A stretch of 64,000 nt of DNA from Yersinia artesiana (GTDB lineage Bacteria > Pseudomonadota > Gammaproteobacteria > Enterobacterales > Enterobacteriaceae): assembly GCF_902726545.1 (NCBI RefSeq), contig NZ_CACVAD010000013.1:36476-100475 (forward strand). Reading direction: 5' to 3'. Below are positions 53,756-64,000 of the stretch, piece after piece. Numbering within the stretch: position 1 is the first letter of the stretch; each line of letters starts with the position of its first letter. The notes under the pieces were generated by a model. That model saw nothing but the letters and a program-made list of their open reading frames with translations. It was not told where the DNA came from and searched no databases. Both the position numbers and the translations under genes were made by a program.

Positions 53756-56500
53756 ATGGCTACGATTCATGTAGACGGCAAAGAATACGACGTAAACGGG
53801 GCCGACAATCTGTTACAGGCTTGTCTCTCCCTGGGACTCGATATTCCTTACTTTTGCTGGCATCCGGCGCTGGGAAGCGTCGGCGCTTGCCGCCAATGTG
53901 CGGTAAAGCAATACCAAAACGCGGACGACACGCGTGGGCGTTTGGTGATGTCCTGTATGACGCCAGCCACCGATGGAACCTTTATTTCCATTGATGACGG
54001 TGAAGCCAAAGCGTTCCGTGAGAGTGTGGTTGAATGGTTGATGACTAACCACCCACACGATTGCCCGGTCTGTGAAGAAGGGGGGAACTGTCATCTGCAA
54101 GATATGACAGTGATGACCGGCCACAGTTTCCGCCGCTATCGCTTTAGCAAACGGACTCACCAAAATCAGGATCTCGGCCCGTTCATCTCTCATGAAATGA
54201 ACCGCTGTATCGCCTGTTATCGCTGTGTACGTTATTACAAAGATTATGCTGATGGCACTGACTTTGGTGTCTACGGTGCGCATGATAACGTCTATTTTGG
54301 TCGCACCGAGAGCGGCACGTTGGAAAGCGAGTTCTCCGGTAACCTGGTAGAAGTGTGCCCGACCGGTGTATTCACCGATAAAACCCATTCCGAGCGTTAT
54401 AACCGTAAATGGGATATGCAGTTCGCGCCAAGTATCTGCCAGCAGTGCAGTGTAGGCTGTAACACCAGCCCAGGTGAACGTTATGGCGAATTGCGCCGTA
54501 TCGAAAACCGCTACAACGGCAGCGTGAACCACTACTTTATGTGTGACCGCGGCCGCTTTGGTTATGGCTACGTCAACCGCAAAGACCGCCCACGTCAACC
54601 ACAGCAATTGCGTGGCAATGACTGGATCCACCTGAACGCCGAACAGGCGATGCAAGGTGCGGCGGATATTCTGCGTCAGGCGAAGAAAACCATCGGTATC
54701 GGTTCACCGCGTGCCAGTCTGGAAAGCAACTTTGCGTTGCGTGAACTGGTGGGTGCGGAAAACTTCTATACCGGCATCGCCGCAAGCGAACAACAACGCC
54801 TGCAACTGATGCTGAAAGTGCTGCGCGAAGGCGGTATCTACACGCCAGCATTACGTGAAATCGAAAGCTACGACGCCGTGCTGATTCTGGGTGAAGATTT
54901 AACTCAGACGGGTGCCCGTATTGCGCTGTCAGTTCGTCAGGCGGTGAAAGGCAAAGCCCGCGAAATGGCGGCGGCACAGAAAGTGGCTGACTGGCAGATT
55001 GCGGCCATCATGAACATCGGCCAGCATGCCAAACATCCGCTGTTTATCACCAATGTTGATAACACCCGCATGGATGATATCGCGGCATGGAACTATCGTG
55101 CGCCAGTGGATGATCAGGCCCGGTTAGGTTTCGCCATTGCGCATGCATTGGATGAATCTGCCCCTGCAGTAGCTGACCTGGATCGTAATCTGAAAGGTAA
55201 AGTGGATATCATCGTGCAAGCCCTGGCGGGTGCGAAGAAACCACTGATTATTACCGGCAGCAGTGCTGGCAGCGATGCCATCATTGAAGCCGCAGCTAAC
55301 GTGGCGAAAGCCCTGAAAGGCCGTGGTTCGGATGTCGGTATTACTTTCGTTGCTAGTGCGGCTAACAGCATCGGTCTTGCTATGATCGGCGGCGGTTCTC
55401 TGGATCAAGCGCTGGAGTCGTTGACTCAAGGCGATGCAGACAGCGTTATCGTGATGGAAAACGATCTCTATCGCCATGCGGCGCAAGACAAAGTTGATGC
55501 GGCGCTGGATAAAGTGGCCAACCTGATTGTGGTTGATCATCAACGCACCGCCATTATGGATAAAGCGAACTTAATTCTGTCAGCGGCCAGTTTTGCTGAA
55601 AGTGACGGTACGCTGGTCAATCAGGAAGGCCGCGCTCAGCGCTTCTTCCAGGTTTATGACCCAACTTATTATGACGACCCGAAAAAACCAGAAAGCCGCA
55701 GTATCATGCTGGAAAGCTGGCGTTGGCTGCATTCTCTGCACTCAACGTATACCAGCCGCCACGTAGACTGGACACAGCTTGATCATGTGATTGCCGCCTG
55801 TGTTGCAGCATTGCCGCAGTTGGAAGGGATTGTTGACGCCGCACCTGATGCCAGCTTCCGTATCCGTGGTCAGAAACTGGCTCGTTCACCAATCCGTTAC
55901 AGTGGTCGTACTGCCATGCGTGCGGATATCAGTGTGCACGAACCGCGTCAGCCGCAAGATATCGACACGCCGTTTGCCTTCTCAATGGAAGGGAACAACA
56001 GCCCACTGGCTGACCGTCAGCAGATCCCATTTGCCTGGGCGCCGGGCTGGAACTCACCGCAAGCATGGAACAAATTCCAGGCTGAAGTGGGCGGCAAGCT
56101 GCGCTTTGGTGATCCGGGTGTACGTTTGATTGAAGCAGGGGAGGGAACGCTCGGTTACTTTGATTCTATACCCGCCGCCTTTACCGCCAACGGCGAAAAC
56201 TGGCAGATTGCCCCTTACTATCATCTGTTTGGTAGTGAAGAGATGTCTCAGCGTTCAGATGTCATCCAGCAGCGGATGCCAGCACCTTATGTGATGGTCA
56301 ACCCTGCTGATGCGGCCCGTCTCGGGGTAAACCTCGGTACGCTGGTGGAGTTCAACTGTGCCGGTCAGACCTTGCGTCTACCTGTGCGTTTGAGTGAAAC
56401 CTTGGCTCAGGGTCAGGTCGGCTTGCCGCTTGGCTTACCGGGTATTCCACCGATTATGGTGGGTGCGCGCGTTGAGAATCTGCGGGAGGCAGTGCTATGA
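53756..56500 (+). CDS. nuoG: NADH-quinone oxidoreductase subunit G
   Basis: 914-residue iron-sulfur subunit. The N-terminal ferredoxin-like domain binds N1b ([20 protein letters not shown]), followed by N5 ([17 protein letters not shown]) and N4 ([13 protein letters not shown]). The extra cluster N7, found only in some bacteria, has ligands in [18 protein letters not shown] and a later cysteine in [10 protein letters not shown]. The rest is a molybdopterin-oxidoreductase-like domain without cofactor function. The ATG at 53756 gives the E. coli N-terminus [11 protein letters not shown]; one two codons upstream is possible. It overlaps nuoH by four bases. Confidence 0.96.
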   Translation: MATIHVDGKEYDVNGADNLLQACLSLGLDIPYFCWHPALGSVGACRQCAVKQYQNADDTRGRLVMSCMTPATDGTFISIDDGEAKAFRESVVEWLMTNHPHDCPVCEEGGNCHLQDMTVMTGHSFRRYRFSKRTHQNQDLGPFISHEMNRCIACYRCVRYYKDYADGTDFGVYGAHDNVYFGRTESGTLESEFSGNLVEVCPTGVFTDKTHSERYNRKWDMQFAPSICQQCSVGCNTSPGERYGELRRIENRYNGSVNHYFMCDRGRFGYGYVNRKDRPRQPQQLRGNDWIHLNAEQAMQGAADILRQAKKTIGIGSPRASLESNFALRELVGAENFYTGIAASEQQRLQLMLKVLREGGIYTPALREIESYDAVLILGEDLTQTGARIALSVRQAVKGKAREMAAAQKVADWQIAAIMNIGQHAKHPLFITNVDNTRMDDIAAWNYRAPVDDQARLGFAIAHALDESAPAVADLDRNLKGKVDIIVQALAGAKKPLIITGSSAGSDAIIEAAANVAKALKGRGSDVGITFVASAANSIGLAMIGGGSLDQALESLTQGDADSVIVMENDLYRHAAQDKVDAALDKVANLIVVDHQRTAIMDKANLILSAASFAESDGTLVNQEGRAQRFFQVYDPTYYDDPKKPESRSIMLESWRWLHSLHSTYTSRHVDWTQLDHVIAACVAALPQLEGIVDAAPDASFRIRGQKLARSPIRYSGRTAMRADISVHEPRQPQDIDTPFAFSMEGNNSPLADRQQIPFAWAPGWNSPQAWNKFQAEVGGKLRFGDPGVRLIEAGEGTLGYFDSIPAAFTANGENWQIAPYYHLFGSEEMSQRSDVIQQRMPAPYVMVNPADAARLGVNLGTLVEFNCAGQTLRLPVRLSETLAQGQVGLPLGLPGIPPIMVGARVENLREAVL

Positions 56501-57474
56501 GCTGGTTTACCCCTGAATTGATTGAGATTTTAATCTCTGTCCTGAAAGCGGTAGTGATTCTGCTAGTCGTGGTGACTTGCGGTGCATTTATGAGCTTCGG
56601 CGAGCGTCGCTTGCTGGGCTTGTTCCAGAACCGTTACGGGCCAAACCGTGTCGGTTGGGGCGGGTCATTGCAGCTGGTGGCTGACATGATCAAAATGTTC
56701 TTCAAAGAAGACTGGGTACCGCGCTTCTCCGACCGGGCTATCTTTACCCTGGCACCGGTGATTGCCTTTACCTCGCTGCTGCTCTCCTTTGCCATCGTCC
56801 CGGTCAGCCCGACCTGGGCGGTTGCGGATCTGAATATCGGTATTTTGTTCTTCCTGATGATGGCGGGGCTGGCGGTATACGCTGTACTGTTCGCCGGTTG
56901 GTCCAGTAATAACAAATATTCTCTGTTAGGGGCGATGCGTGCTTCCGCGCAAACCCTGAGCTATGAAGTGTTCCTCGGCTTATCCTTGATGGGCGTAGTG
57001 GCGCAAGCTGGCTCATTTAACATGCAGGATATTGTTAACTCTCAGGAGCACGTCTGGAATGTTATCCCGCAGTTCTTTGGTTTTGTGACCTTTGCCATTG
57101 CGGGTGTTGCCGTCTGTCACCGTCATCCCTTTGACCAGCCAGAAGCTGAACAAGAACTGGCCGATGGTTACCACATTGAATATTCCGGTATGAAATTCGG
57201 TTTGTTCTTCGTCGGTGAATACATCGGTATCGTGACTGTCTCTGCACTGATAGTCACCTTATTCTTCGGCGGCTGGCAAGGCCCGTTCTTGCCGCCATTT
57301 ATCTGGTTTGCGCTGAAAACGGCTTTCTTCATGGTGATGTTCATTCTGATCCGTGCATCCTTGCCGCGCCCACGTTATGACCAAGTGATGTCATTCGGCT
57401 GGAAAGTTTGCCTGCCGTTGACCCTGCTGAATCTGCTGGCGACTGCCGCGGTCATTTTGTACAACGCTCAATAA
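56497..57474 (+). CDS. nuoH: NADH-quinone oxidoreductase subunit H
   Basis: 325-residue membrane subunit with eight helices that connects the quinone site to the proton-pumping arm. Conserved strings are [19 protein letters not shown] near the quinone entrance and [21 protein letters not shown] with the acidic residues of the E-channel. The start overlaps nuoG and the gene is followed by nuoI after 14 bases. Confidence 0.97.
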   Translation: MSWFTPELIEILISVLKAVVILLVVVTCGAFMSFGERRLLGLFQNRYGPNRVGWGGSLQLVADMIKMFFKEDWVPRFSDRAIFTLAPVIAFTSLLLSFAIVPVSPTWAVADLNIGILFFLMMAGLAVYAVLFAGWSSNNKYSLLGAMRASAQTLSYEVFLGLSLMGVVAQAGSFNMQDIVNSQEHVWNVIPQFFGFVTFAIAGVAVCHRHPFDQPEAEQELADGYHIEYSGMKFGLFFVGEYIGIVTVSALIVTLFFGGWQGPFLPPFIWFALKTAFFMVMFILIRASLPRPRYDQVMSFGWKVCLPLTLLNLLATAAVILYNAQ

Positions 57475-57488
57475 GGGGTGAATGAACC

Positions 57489-58031
57489 ATGACGTTGAAA
57501 GAGTTAGTGGTTGGTTTCGGCACCCAAGTGCGCAGCCTGTGGATGATTGGCCTTCATGCCTTCCACAAGCGCGAAACCCAAATGTATCCGGAAGAGCCGG
57601 TTTACCTGCCGCCGCGTTACCGTGGCCGTATCGTGCTGACGCGCGACCCCGACGGTGAAGAGCGCTGCGTTGCGTGTAACCTGTGTGCGGTTGCCTGCCC
57701 GGTTGGCTGTATTTCATTACAGAAAGCCGAGCACAAAGATGGCCGTTGGTATCCGGAGTTTTTCCGTATCAACTTCTCCCGCTGCATTTTCTGTGGCCTG
57801 TGTGAAGAGGCTTGCCCGACCACCGCTATCCAGCTAACGCCGGATTTCGAGATGGGCGAATTCAAACGCCAGGATCTGGTGTATGAGAAAGAAGACTTGT
57901 TGATCTCGGGGCCGGGTAAATATCCGGAATATAACTTCTACCGGATGTCCGGTATGGCGATTGACGGCAAGCCAAAAGGCGAAGCCGAAAATGAAGCCAA
58001 ACCGATCGACGTTAAAGGTCTGATGCCTTAG
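57489..58031 (+). CDS. nuoI: NADH-quinone oxidoreductase subunit I
   Basis: 180-residue ferredoxin-like subunit with two 4Fe-4S clusters, N6a and N6b, that pass electrons towards NuoB. The ligand motifs are [15 protein letters not shown] and [15 protein letters not shown]. The [20 protein letters not shown] segment before the first motif is conserved. nuoJ follows after 12 bases. Confidence 0.97.
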   Translation: MTLKELVVGFGTQVRSLWMIGLHAFHKRETQMYPEEPVYLPPRYRGRIVLTRDPDGEERCVACNLCAVACPVGCISLQKAEHKDGRWYPEFFRINFSRCIFCGLCEEACPTTAIQLTPDFEMGEFKRQDLVYEKEDLLISGPGKYPEYNFYRMSGMAIDGKPKGEAENEAKPIDVKGLMP

Positions 58032-58043
58032 GAGCCAGCGTCC

Positions 58044-58589
58044 ATGGAATTTGCATTTTATATTGCAGCATTGGTGGCAGTGGTGGCGACTATTCGCGTT
58101 ATCACTCACACCAACCCGGTACATGCGCTGCTGTACCTGATTATCTCTTTGCTGGCTATCTCGGCCGTGTTCTTCTCACTGGGGGCTTACTTTGCCGGTG
58201 CGTTGGAAATCATTGTTTACGCCGGTGCCATTATGGTGCTGTTCGTGTTTGTGGTGATGATGCTGAACCTGGGCAATGTCGAGCAACAAGAGCGCGATTG
58301 GCTGAAACCGAGCTTGTGGATTGGCCCTGGTTTACTGGCATTGGTACTGCTCAGCGTGCTGATTTATGCCATCAGTTCAGTCACTGATTCCGGGATTAGC
58401 GGTGAAATGGTCGATGCCAAAGCAGTCGGTATCAGCCTGTTCGGCCCTTATGTACTGGCGGTGGAACTGGCTTCAATGCTGCTGCTGGCCGGTCTGGTGG
58501 TTGCCTTCCATATCGGGCGTGAACACAAGCCGGGTGAAGTGCTGGGCGCAAGCGAAAGCGCGAAAAGAAAAACGGAGGAACAAGCATGA
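58044..58589 (+). CDS. nuoJ: NADH-quinone oxidoreductase subunit J
   Basis: 181-residue membrane subunit with five helices, part of the E-channel next to NuoK and NuoA. The third helix shows the conserved [22 protein letters not shown]. The hydrophilic C-terminus ([21 protein letters not shown]) is slightly variable. The stop overlaps the nuoK start (ATGA). Confidence 0.96.
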   Translation: MEFAFYIAALVAVVATIRVITHTNPVHALLYLIISLLAISAVFFSLGAYFAGALEIIVYAGAIMVLFVFVVMMLNLGNVEQQERDWLKPSLWIGPGLLALVLLSVLIYAISSVTDSGISGEMVDAKAVGISLFGPYVLAVELASMLLLAGLVVAFHIGREHKPGEVLGASESAKRKTEEQA

Positions 58590-58888
58590 TCCCTCTACAA
58601 CATGGCCTGATTTTAGCGGCCATTCTGTTTGTGCTGGGGCTGACGGGGTTGATTATTCGTCGCAACCTGCTGTTTATGCTGATAAGCCTTGAAGTGATGA
58701 TCAACGCGGCGGCGCTCGCCTTTGTGGTGGCGGGCAGTTATTGGGGTCAGGCTGACGGTCAGGTGATGTATATCCTGGCGATCACGCTGGCGGCGGCGGA
58801 GGCCAGTATTGGTCTGGCACTGCTGTTACAGCTGTATCGTCGCCGTCATACTCTGAATATTGACACAGTCAGTGAGATGCGCGGATGA
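58586..58888 (+). CDS. nuoK: NADH-quinone oxidoreductase subunit K
   Basis: 100-residue membrane subunit with three helices. Two membrane glutamates important for proton translocation are in [17 protein letters not shown] and [14 protein letters not shown]. It overlaps nuoJ and nuoL by four bases each, so the three are translationally coupled. Confidence 0.97.
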   Translation: MIPLQHGLILAAILFVLGLTGLIIRRNLLFMLISLEVMINAAALAFVVAGSYWGQADGQVMYILAITLAAAEASIGLALLLQLYRRRHTLNIDTVSEMRG

Positions 58889-60729
58889 ACCTATTATATT
58901 TAACAATTCTGCTGCCACTGCTGGGCTTCTTGCTGTTGGCATTCTCCCGTGGGCGTTGGTCTGAAAATACCGCTGCCACTGTCGGGGTGGGATCGATTGG
59001 TCTGACGGCACTGGTGACACTGTATGTTGCCGTGGACTTCCTCAGTCAGAAGGCCACTGGGGTTCAGGTGTTTAACCAAACCCTGTGGAACTGGATGTCG
59101 GTCGGCACCTTCAACATTCCGTTGACCCTGACACTGGACGGCTTGTCGCTGACCATGTTGTCTGTCGTCACTGGTGTGGGCTTCCTTATCCACATGTATG
59201 CCTCCTGGTATATGCGTGGAGAAGAGGGCTACTCCCGCTTCTTCGCCTACACCAACTTGTTTATCGCCAGTATGGTGGTTTTGGTACTGGCCGATAACCT
59301 GATGCTGATGTATCTGGGTTGGGAAGGTGTGGGTCTGTGCAGTTACCTGTTGATCGGTTTCTACTACACCAATCCGGCTAACGGTGCGGCGGCGATGAAA
59401 GCCTTTATCGTGACCCGTGTGGGTGACGTGTTCCTGGCTATCGCGCTGTTCATCCTGTATCAGGAACTGGGCACGCTGAACATTCGTGAGCTGATGGTAT
59501 TGGCACCGCAGAAACTGGAAATGGGCTCTACCGCCATTACCTGGGCGACGCTGATGTTACTCGGTGGTGCAGTGGGTAAGTCGGCGCAGTTGCCGTTACA
59601 AACCTGGCTGGCTGATGCGATGGCAGGCCCAACGCCGGTTTCCGCGCTTATCCATGCGGCTACCATGGTCACCGCCGGTGTCTATCTGATTGCCCGTACT
59701 CACGGTCTGTTCCTGATGGCACCAGAAGTGCTTCATCTGGTGGGGATCATTGGGGCAGTCACTCTGGTGTTGGCCGGTTTTGCTGCGCTGGTGCAGAGCG
59801 ACATCAAGCGCGTGTTGGCCTATTCCACCATGAGCCAGATTGGCTACATGTTCCTGGCGCTCGGCGTTCAGGCATGGGATGCAGCTATCTTCCACCTGAT
59901 GACGCATGCATTCTTTAAAGCGCTACTGTTCCTCTCCTCTGGCTCAGTGATTCTGGCCTGTCACCACGAGCAAAATATCTTCAAAATGGGTGGTCTGCGT
60001 AAGACTATTCCATTGGTGTATATCTGCTTCCTGGTGGGTGGCGCGGCGCTGGCAGCATTGCCAATCGTCACCGCAGGCTTCTACAGTAAAGACGAAATTC
60101 TGTGGGGCGCATTGGCCAGCGGCCATATCAATCTGATGGTCGCCGGGCTGGTTGGGGCATTCCTCACCGCGCTGTATACCTTCCGTATGATTTTCATTGT
60201 GTTCCACGGCGAGCCAAAAACCAAAGCGCATCCGGTCAAAGGGATCACTCACAGCCTGCCGCTGATCGTGTTGCTGGTGCTATCGACATTTGTTGGCGCG
60301 CTGATAACTCCGCCGCTGGCGGGTGTATTGCCAGAGCTTCATTTCGGTGAAGAGGGCAAAATGCCGCTGGAAATCTTCTCCGGCGTGTTGGTGGTGATTG
60401 GTATCGCACTGGCTGCAATGCTGTATCTGGGCAAACGTCAGCTGGTCAACAGCATCGCGCAAAGTGCGCCGGGCCGCTTCTTTACGGTCTGGTGGTTCCA
60501 CGCGTGGGGCTTTGATTGGCTGTACCATAACGTGTTTGTCCGCCCGTATCTGTGGATTGCAAGATTGTTGCAACGTGATCCGCTGAACTCACTGATGAAT
60601 ACCCCGGCGATACTTTCGCGCTGGAGTAATCGCGGTCTGACCGTCAGTGAAAATGGACAGGTGCGTTGGTATGTCGCGTCTATGGGTTTGGGTGCAGTCG
60701 TTGTACTGGCTCTGTTGCTTTTCGTTTAA
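58885..60729 (+). CDS. nuoL: NADH-quinone oxidoreductase subunit L
   Basis: 614-residue antiporter-like subunit at the far end of the membrane arm, with about 16 helices including the long lateral helix at the C-terminus. Key elements are [20 protein letters not shown] with the channel glutamate, [32 protein letters not shown] with channel lysine and histidines, and [13 protein letters not shown]. Related to NuoM and NuoN. nuoM begins 18 bases after its stop. Confidence 0.97.
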   Translation: MNLLYLTILLPLLGFLLLAFSRGRWSENTAATVGVGSIGLTALVTLYVAVDFLSQKATGVQVFNQTLWNWMSVGTFNIPLTLTLDGLSLTMLSVVTGVGFLIHMYASWYMRGEEGYSRFFAYTNLFIASMVVLVLADNLMLMYLGWEGVGLCSYLLIGFYYTNPANGAAAMKAFIVTRVGDVFLAIALFILYQELGTLNIRELMVLAPQKLEMGSTAITWATLMLLGGAVGKSAQLPLQTWLADAMAGPTPVSALIHAATMVTAGVYLIARTHGLFLMAPEVLHLVGIIGAVTLVLAGFAALVQSDIKRVLAYSTMSQIGYMFLALGVQAWDAAIFHLMTHAFFKALLFLSSGSVILACHHEQNIFKMGGLRKTIPLVYICFLVGGAALAALPIVTAGFYSKDEILWGALASGHINLMVAGLVGAFLTALYTFRMIFIVFHGEPKTKAHPVKGITHSLPLIVLLVLSTFVGALITPPLAGVLPELHFGEEGKMPLEIFSGVLVVIGIALAAMLYLGKRQLVNSIAQSAPGRFFTVWWFHAWGFDWLYHNVFVRPYLWIARLLQRDPLNSLMNTPAILSRWSNRGLTVSENGQVRWYVASMGLGAVVVLALLLFV

Positions 60730-60747
60730 TTAGGGACACAAAACGCC

Positions 60748-62274
60748 ATGCTATTACCTTGGCTAATTCTTATCCCCTTTATCGGCGGCTTACTGTCTTG
60801 GCAGTGTGAGCGCTTCGGTACCAGAGTACCGCGCTGGATAGCGCTACTCGCGATGGGGCTGACATTGGTGCTCTCCTTGCAATTGTGGGTGCAGGGCAAC
60901 TATTCACTGATGAACCCGGCGGGTATCCCGCAGTGGCAGTCAGAGTTCACCTTGCCGTGGATCCCACGGTTCGGCATCTCATTCCATCTGGCTTTAGATG
61001 GTTTGTCACTGCTGATGGTGGTGCTGACCGGCCTGTTGGGTGTGCTGGCTATCCTCTGTTCGTGGCGTGAAATTCAGCGCAATCAGGGCTTCTTCTACCT
61101 GAATCTGTTGTGGATTCTGGGTGGGGTAATCGGCGTGTTCCTCGCCATCGACATGTTCCTGTTCTTCTTCTTCTGGGAAATGATGTTGGTGCCGATGTAC
61201 TTCCTGATTGCTTTGTGGGGTCACAAAGCATCAGACGGTAAAACCCGCATCGCGGCGGCCACCAAGTTCTTCATCTATACCCAGGCCAGCGGCCTTATCA
61301 TGCTGATTGCCATTTTGGGGCTGGTGTTTGTGCACTACAACGCCACCGGTATCTGGACGTTCAACTATGAAGATTTGTTGAAAACCCCGATGTCCCACAA
61401 TGTGGAATGGTTGCTGATGCTGGGCTTCTTTATCGCGTTTGCGGTAAAAATGCCGGTGGTGCCATTGCACGGTTGGTTGCCAGATGCACACAGTCAGGCA
61501 CCAACCGCAGGTTCTGTCGACCTGGCGGGGATTTTGCTGAAAACCGCAGCTTATGGTTTGCTGCGTTTTAGCCTGCCACTGTTCCCGACCGCCTCGCAAG
61601 AGTTTGCGCCAATCGCCATGTGGTTAGGGGTTATCGGTATCTTCTACGGTGCGTGGATGGCCTTCTGCCAGACCGATATCAAACGCCTGATTGCTTACAC
61701 CAGCGTATCGCACATGGGCTTTGTGTTGATTGCCATCTATACCGGCAGCCAGTTGGCTTACCAGGGCGCGGTTATCCAGATGATTGCCCACGGCCTGTCA
61801 GCCGCCGGTATGTTCATCATCTGCGGCCAGCTATATGAGCGCCTGCATACGCGTGATATGCGCCAAATGGGCGGTCTGTGGGGTCGAATCAAATACTTGC
61901 CTGCGCTATCGCTGTTCTTCGCGGTGGCAACATTGGGGATGCCGGGTACCGGTAACTTCGTCGGTGAGTTTATGATCCTGTTCGGCAGCTTCCAGGTGGT
62001 TCCGGTGATTACCGTGATCTCTACTTTTGGGCTGGTTTTTGCTTCGGTTTACTCGCTGATTATGATGCAGCGTGCTTATTACGGCGCGCCAAAATCTGAA
62101 GAAGCATTACCGGGCATGAGCGCAAGGGAACTGTCCATCATCCTGCTGTTAGTGGTGTTGTTAGTATTGCTGGGGGTTTATCCGCAGCCAATTCTCGACA
62201 CATCCCATGCTGCGATGAGTAATGTACAGCAGTGGTTCAATGCTTCATCTATTATTCCAACAACAAGGCCGTAA
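60748..62274 (+). CDS. nuoM: NADH-quinone oxidoreductase subunit M
   Basis: 508-residue antiporter-like proton channel subunit with about 14 helices. The conserved glutamate is in FFFFWEMMLVPMYFLIALWG and the channel lysine in AFAVKMPVVPLHGWLPDAHS, followed by AYTSVSHMGFVLI. nuoN follows after six bases. Confidence 0.97.
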   Translation: MLLPWLILIPFIGGLLSWQCERFGTRVPRWIALLAMGLTLVLSLQLWVQGNYSLMNPAGIPQWQSEFTLPWIPRFGISFHLALDGLSLLMVVLTGLLGVLAILCSWREIQRNQGFFYLNLLWILGGVIGVFLAIDMFLFFFFWEMMLVPMYFLIALWGHKASDGKTRIAAATKFFIYTQASGLIMLIAILGLVFVHYNATGIWTFNYEDLLKTPMSHNVEWLLMLGFFIAFAVKMPVVPLHGWLPDAHSQAPTAGSVDLAGILLKTAAYGLLRFSLPLFPTASQEFAPIAMWLGVIGIFYGAWMAFCQTDIKRLIAYTSVSHMGFVLIAIYTGSQLAYQGAVIQMIAHGLSAAGMFIICGQLYERLHTRDMRQMGGLWGRIKYLPALSLFFAVATLGMPGTGNFVGEFMILFGSFQVVPVITVISTFGLVFASVYSLIMMQRAYYGAPKSEEALPGMSARELSIILLLVVLLVLLGVYPQPILDTSHAAMSNVQQWFNASSIIPTTRP

Positions 62275-62280
62275 TTCGCC

Positions 62281-63738
62281 ATGACAATAACTCCTCAACA
62301 ACTGATCGCAATGCTACCGCTGTTGATCGTCGGATTGACGGTGGTGGTTGTGATGCTGTCCATTGCGTGGCGACGCGATCATTTTATCAACGCCACTCTG
62401 ACGGTTATCGGGCTTAACCTGGCGCTGCTGTCACTCTACTTTGTCGGCCAGGTCGGGCCGATGGATGTCACACCGCTGATGCGGGTTGATGGTTACGCGA
62501 TGTTCTACACTGGGCTGGTGATTGTTGCCAGTCTGGCGACCAGCACCTTTGCTTATCCGTGGCTCAATGGCTATCCGGATAACCGCGAAGAGTTCTATCT
62601 GCTGGTGCTGATTGCGACTATGGGCGGTATTTTGCTCGCCAGCGCCAATCATCTGGCATCGCTGTTCCTGGGTATCGAGCTGATTTCCCTGCCACTGTTT
62701 GGCCTGATTGGTTACGCCTATCGCCAGAAGCGCTCACTGGAAGCCAGCATCAAGTACATGCTGCTGTCTGCGGCGGCATCGTCATTCCTGCTGTTTGGTA
62801 TGGCGCTGTTGTATGCGGAATCTGGCAGTTTGTCATTCGCCGGTCTGGGCAAAAGCCTGAGCGACTCCATGATTCACCAACCGCTGATCCTGGCCGGTCT
62901 GGGGATGATGATTGTTGGTCTTGGCTTTAAGTTGTCGCTGGTGCCGTTCCAACTGTGGACACCGGATGTGTATCAGGGCGCACCTGCCCCGGTATCTACT
63001 TTCCTGGCGACCGCCAGTAAGATTGCCATCTTTGCGGTGGTGATGCGCTTGTTCTTGTACGCGCCAGCCGCTGACAGTGAAGCGGTGCGTTTAGTACTTT
63101 CGCTGATTGCTGTGGCCTCGATTCTGTTTGGTAACCTGATGGCTATCAGCCAGACCAACATCAAGCGTCTGCTGGGTTATTCCTCTATCGCGCACCTTGG
63201 CTATTTGCTGATTGCGTTGGTGGCAGTGCAAACTCATCAATTGGCACTGGAAACTGCTGGTGTCTATCTGGCCGGTTACCTGTTCAGCAGCCTGGGCGCT
63301 TTCGGTGTCGTCAGCCTGATGTCCAGCCCGTACAAAGGCCCGGACGCGGAATCACTGTTCTCCTACCGTGGGTTGTTCTGGCATAAGCCGATTCTCTCTG
63401 CGGTGATGACGGTGATGATGCTGTCACTGGCTGGTATTCCAATGACATTGGGCTTTATCGGTAAGTTCTTTGTCGTGGCAATGGGTGTGAGTGCCAACCT
63501 GTGGTGGCTGACCGGTGCTGTAGTCTTGGGCAGCGCCATCGGCCTGTATTACTATCTGCGCGTGACGGTAAGCTTGTACCTGAGTGCACCAGAAACCCTG
63601 GTGCGTGACACACCAAGCAACTGGGCATTGACTGCTGGTGGTGTGGTGGTGCTGATTTCCGCGATTTTGGTACTGGTGCTGGGTATCTATCCGCAACCGC
63701 TGATTTCGCTGGTTCAGTTGGCACAACCGCTGATGTAA
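62281..63738 (+). CDS. nuoN: NADH-quinone oxidoreductase subunit N
   Basis: 485-residue antiporter-like proton channel subunit next to NuoK, with 14 helices. The channel residues are in [20 protein letters not shown] (glutamate) and [20 protein letters not shown] (lysine), and [15 protein letters not shown] is also conserved. Last gene of the operon; a strong terminator begins 23 bases after its stop. Confidence 0.97.
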   Translation: MTITPQQLIAMLPLLIVGLTVVVVMLSIAWRRDHFINATLTVIGLNLALLSLYFVGQVGPMDVTPLMRVDGYAMFYTGLVIVASLATSTFAYPWLNGYPDNREEFYLLVLIATMGGILLASANHLASLFLGIELISLPLFGLIGYAYRQKRSLEASIKYMLLSAAASSFLLFGMALLYAESGSLSFAGLGKSLSDSMIHQPLILAGLGMMIVGLGFKLSLVPFQLWTPDVYQGAPAPVSTFLATASKIAIFAVVMRLFLYAPAADSEAVRLVLSLIAVASILFGNLMAISQTNIKRLLGYSSIAHLGYLLIALVAVQTHQLALETAGVYLAGYLFSSLGAFGVVSLMSSPYKGPDAESLFSYRGLFWHKPILSAVMTVMMLSLAGIPMTLGFIGKFFVVAMGVSANLWWLTGAVVLGSAIGLYYYLRVTVSLYLSAPETLVRDTPSNWALTAGGVVVLISAILVLVLGIYPQPLISLVQLAQPLM

Positions 63739-63761
63739 TACGGTGTTAAATCGATAATTCC

Positions 63762-63797
63762 AACCCCCTGTCAGCAACCCTGGCAGGGGGTTTTTTT
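63762..63797 (+). terminator. Terminator of the nuo operon
   Basis: AACCCCCTG pairs with CAGGGGGTT and is followed by a seven-base T-run. It is 23 bases after the nuoN stop. Confidence 0.92.
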
Positions 63798-63802
63798 CTG
63801 TT

Positions 63803-64000
63803 CGAGCAAGTAATGATTTTTCTTATACATCTTATTTTCGTTTTGATGATGTTAGTTTAGAACCCATCGAAGAGGATATTGAAGAGGAAATAGCGCTGTC
63901 AGGCAGTTTTTTTAAAAATAAAGAAATAGTCAATTTCTCACTCGATAAAGCTAAAGAAAATGAAAGCTTTAATGCTCTAATGATAGAAAAAGCAGAATTA
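63803..64000 (+). pseudogene. AT-rich open frame at the window edge, no start seen (gene fragment or 5' end of a gene)
   Basis: One frame is open from before the nuo terminator to the last base and reads 66 codons after 63803. It is rich in acidic residues and lysine (EPIEEDIEEEIALSG, then FKNKEIVNFSLDKAKENESF), which looks more like protein than chance. No ATG, GTG or TTG with a ribosome-binding site precedes this acidic stretch; the first in-frame ATG is near the edge at 63979. It could be the remnant of a truncated gene or start at an unusual codon. The base composition is much more AT-rich than nuo, which hints at transferred DNA. No function can be assigned. Confidence 0.35.

Noticed and set aside
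1..64000. CRISPR arrays, tRNA or rRNA genes, insertion sequences with transposase, prophage
   Set aside because: No regularly spaced repeats, no tRNA-like cloverleaf, and no transposase, integrase or phage structural gene was found in any frame.

Overview
The window looks like chromosome of a Yersinia species (Enterobacterales). The evidence is gene order that follows the Escherichia coli flk-pdxB-usg-truA-dedA-accD-folC-dedD-cvpA-purF-ubiX-his transport-pta-ackA-yfb-alaA-lrhA-nuo backbone, a LysR protein matching the Yersinia regulator RovM, and three full-length ERIC elements. The species cannot be fixed from the sequence alone. No tRNA, rRNA, transposase, integrase or CRISPR array was seen.

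Layout. 1-1618: the 3' end of a LacI-type regulator and the permease ybiR. 1682-2719: flk (minus strand). 3003-11243: an accessory block where E. coli has flk next to pdxB. It holds the scsABCD copper-tolerance/periplasmic thiol operon, a MocR-type regulator divergent from a DMT exporter, a second DMT exporter and an AraC-type regulator. 11404-25241: a conserved block of biosynthesis genes (pdxB, usg, truA, dedA, accD, folC, dedD, cvpA, purF, ubiX) and the histidine/basic amino acid ABC transporter hisJQMP. A PurR operator lies before cvpA-purF, and a sigma-54 promoter with an NtrC-like site lies before hisJ. 25360-34066: yfcH, a stand-alone EAL protein, yfcE and yfcD, a LysR/short-chain dehydrogenase pair, and an ascorbate-family PTS (IIC, IIB, IIA) divergent from its LacI/GntR-type regulator. 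34646-38069: the acetate pathway ackA-pta. 38490-46042: yfbV, yfbU, yfbT, a DUF4239-like membrane protein, yfbS, yfbR and alaA. 46904-47836: lrhA/rovM. 48514-63738: the thirteen genes of NADH:quinone oxidoreductase (complex I), nuoA to nuoN with nuoC and nuoD fused. The last 200 bases, past the nuo terminator, are AT-rich and hold an open frame with no visible start.

The most unusual material is non-coding. Three ERIC elements sit against genes. One encodes the last 14 residues of NuoA and separates nuoA from nuoB. One supplies the 3' end of the AraC-type gene. One ends 20 bases before folC. A second repeat family (two copies, pdxB-usg and yfbT downstream region) is a 130-145 bp unit, each copy bracketed by a duplicated terminator hairpin particular to that locus. 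A third family (two copies flanking yfbR) keeps short conserved strings between hairpins whose stems have changed on both sides in a compensatory way. One copy is a 348-bp unit with nearly perfect 19-20 bp terminal inverted repeats.

In cell terms the window covers respiratory NADH oxidation and acetate overflow, nitrogen-responsive amino acid uptake, the pdxB, purF, accD, folC, ubiX and truA biosynthetic steps, and a periplasmic metal/redox stress module.
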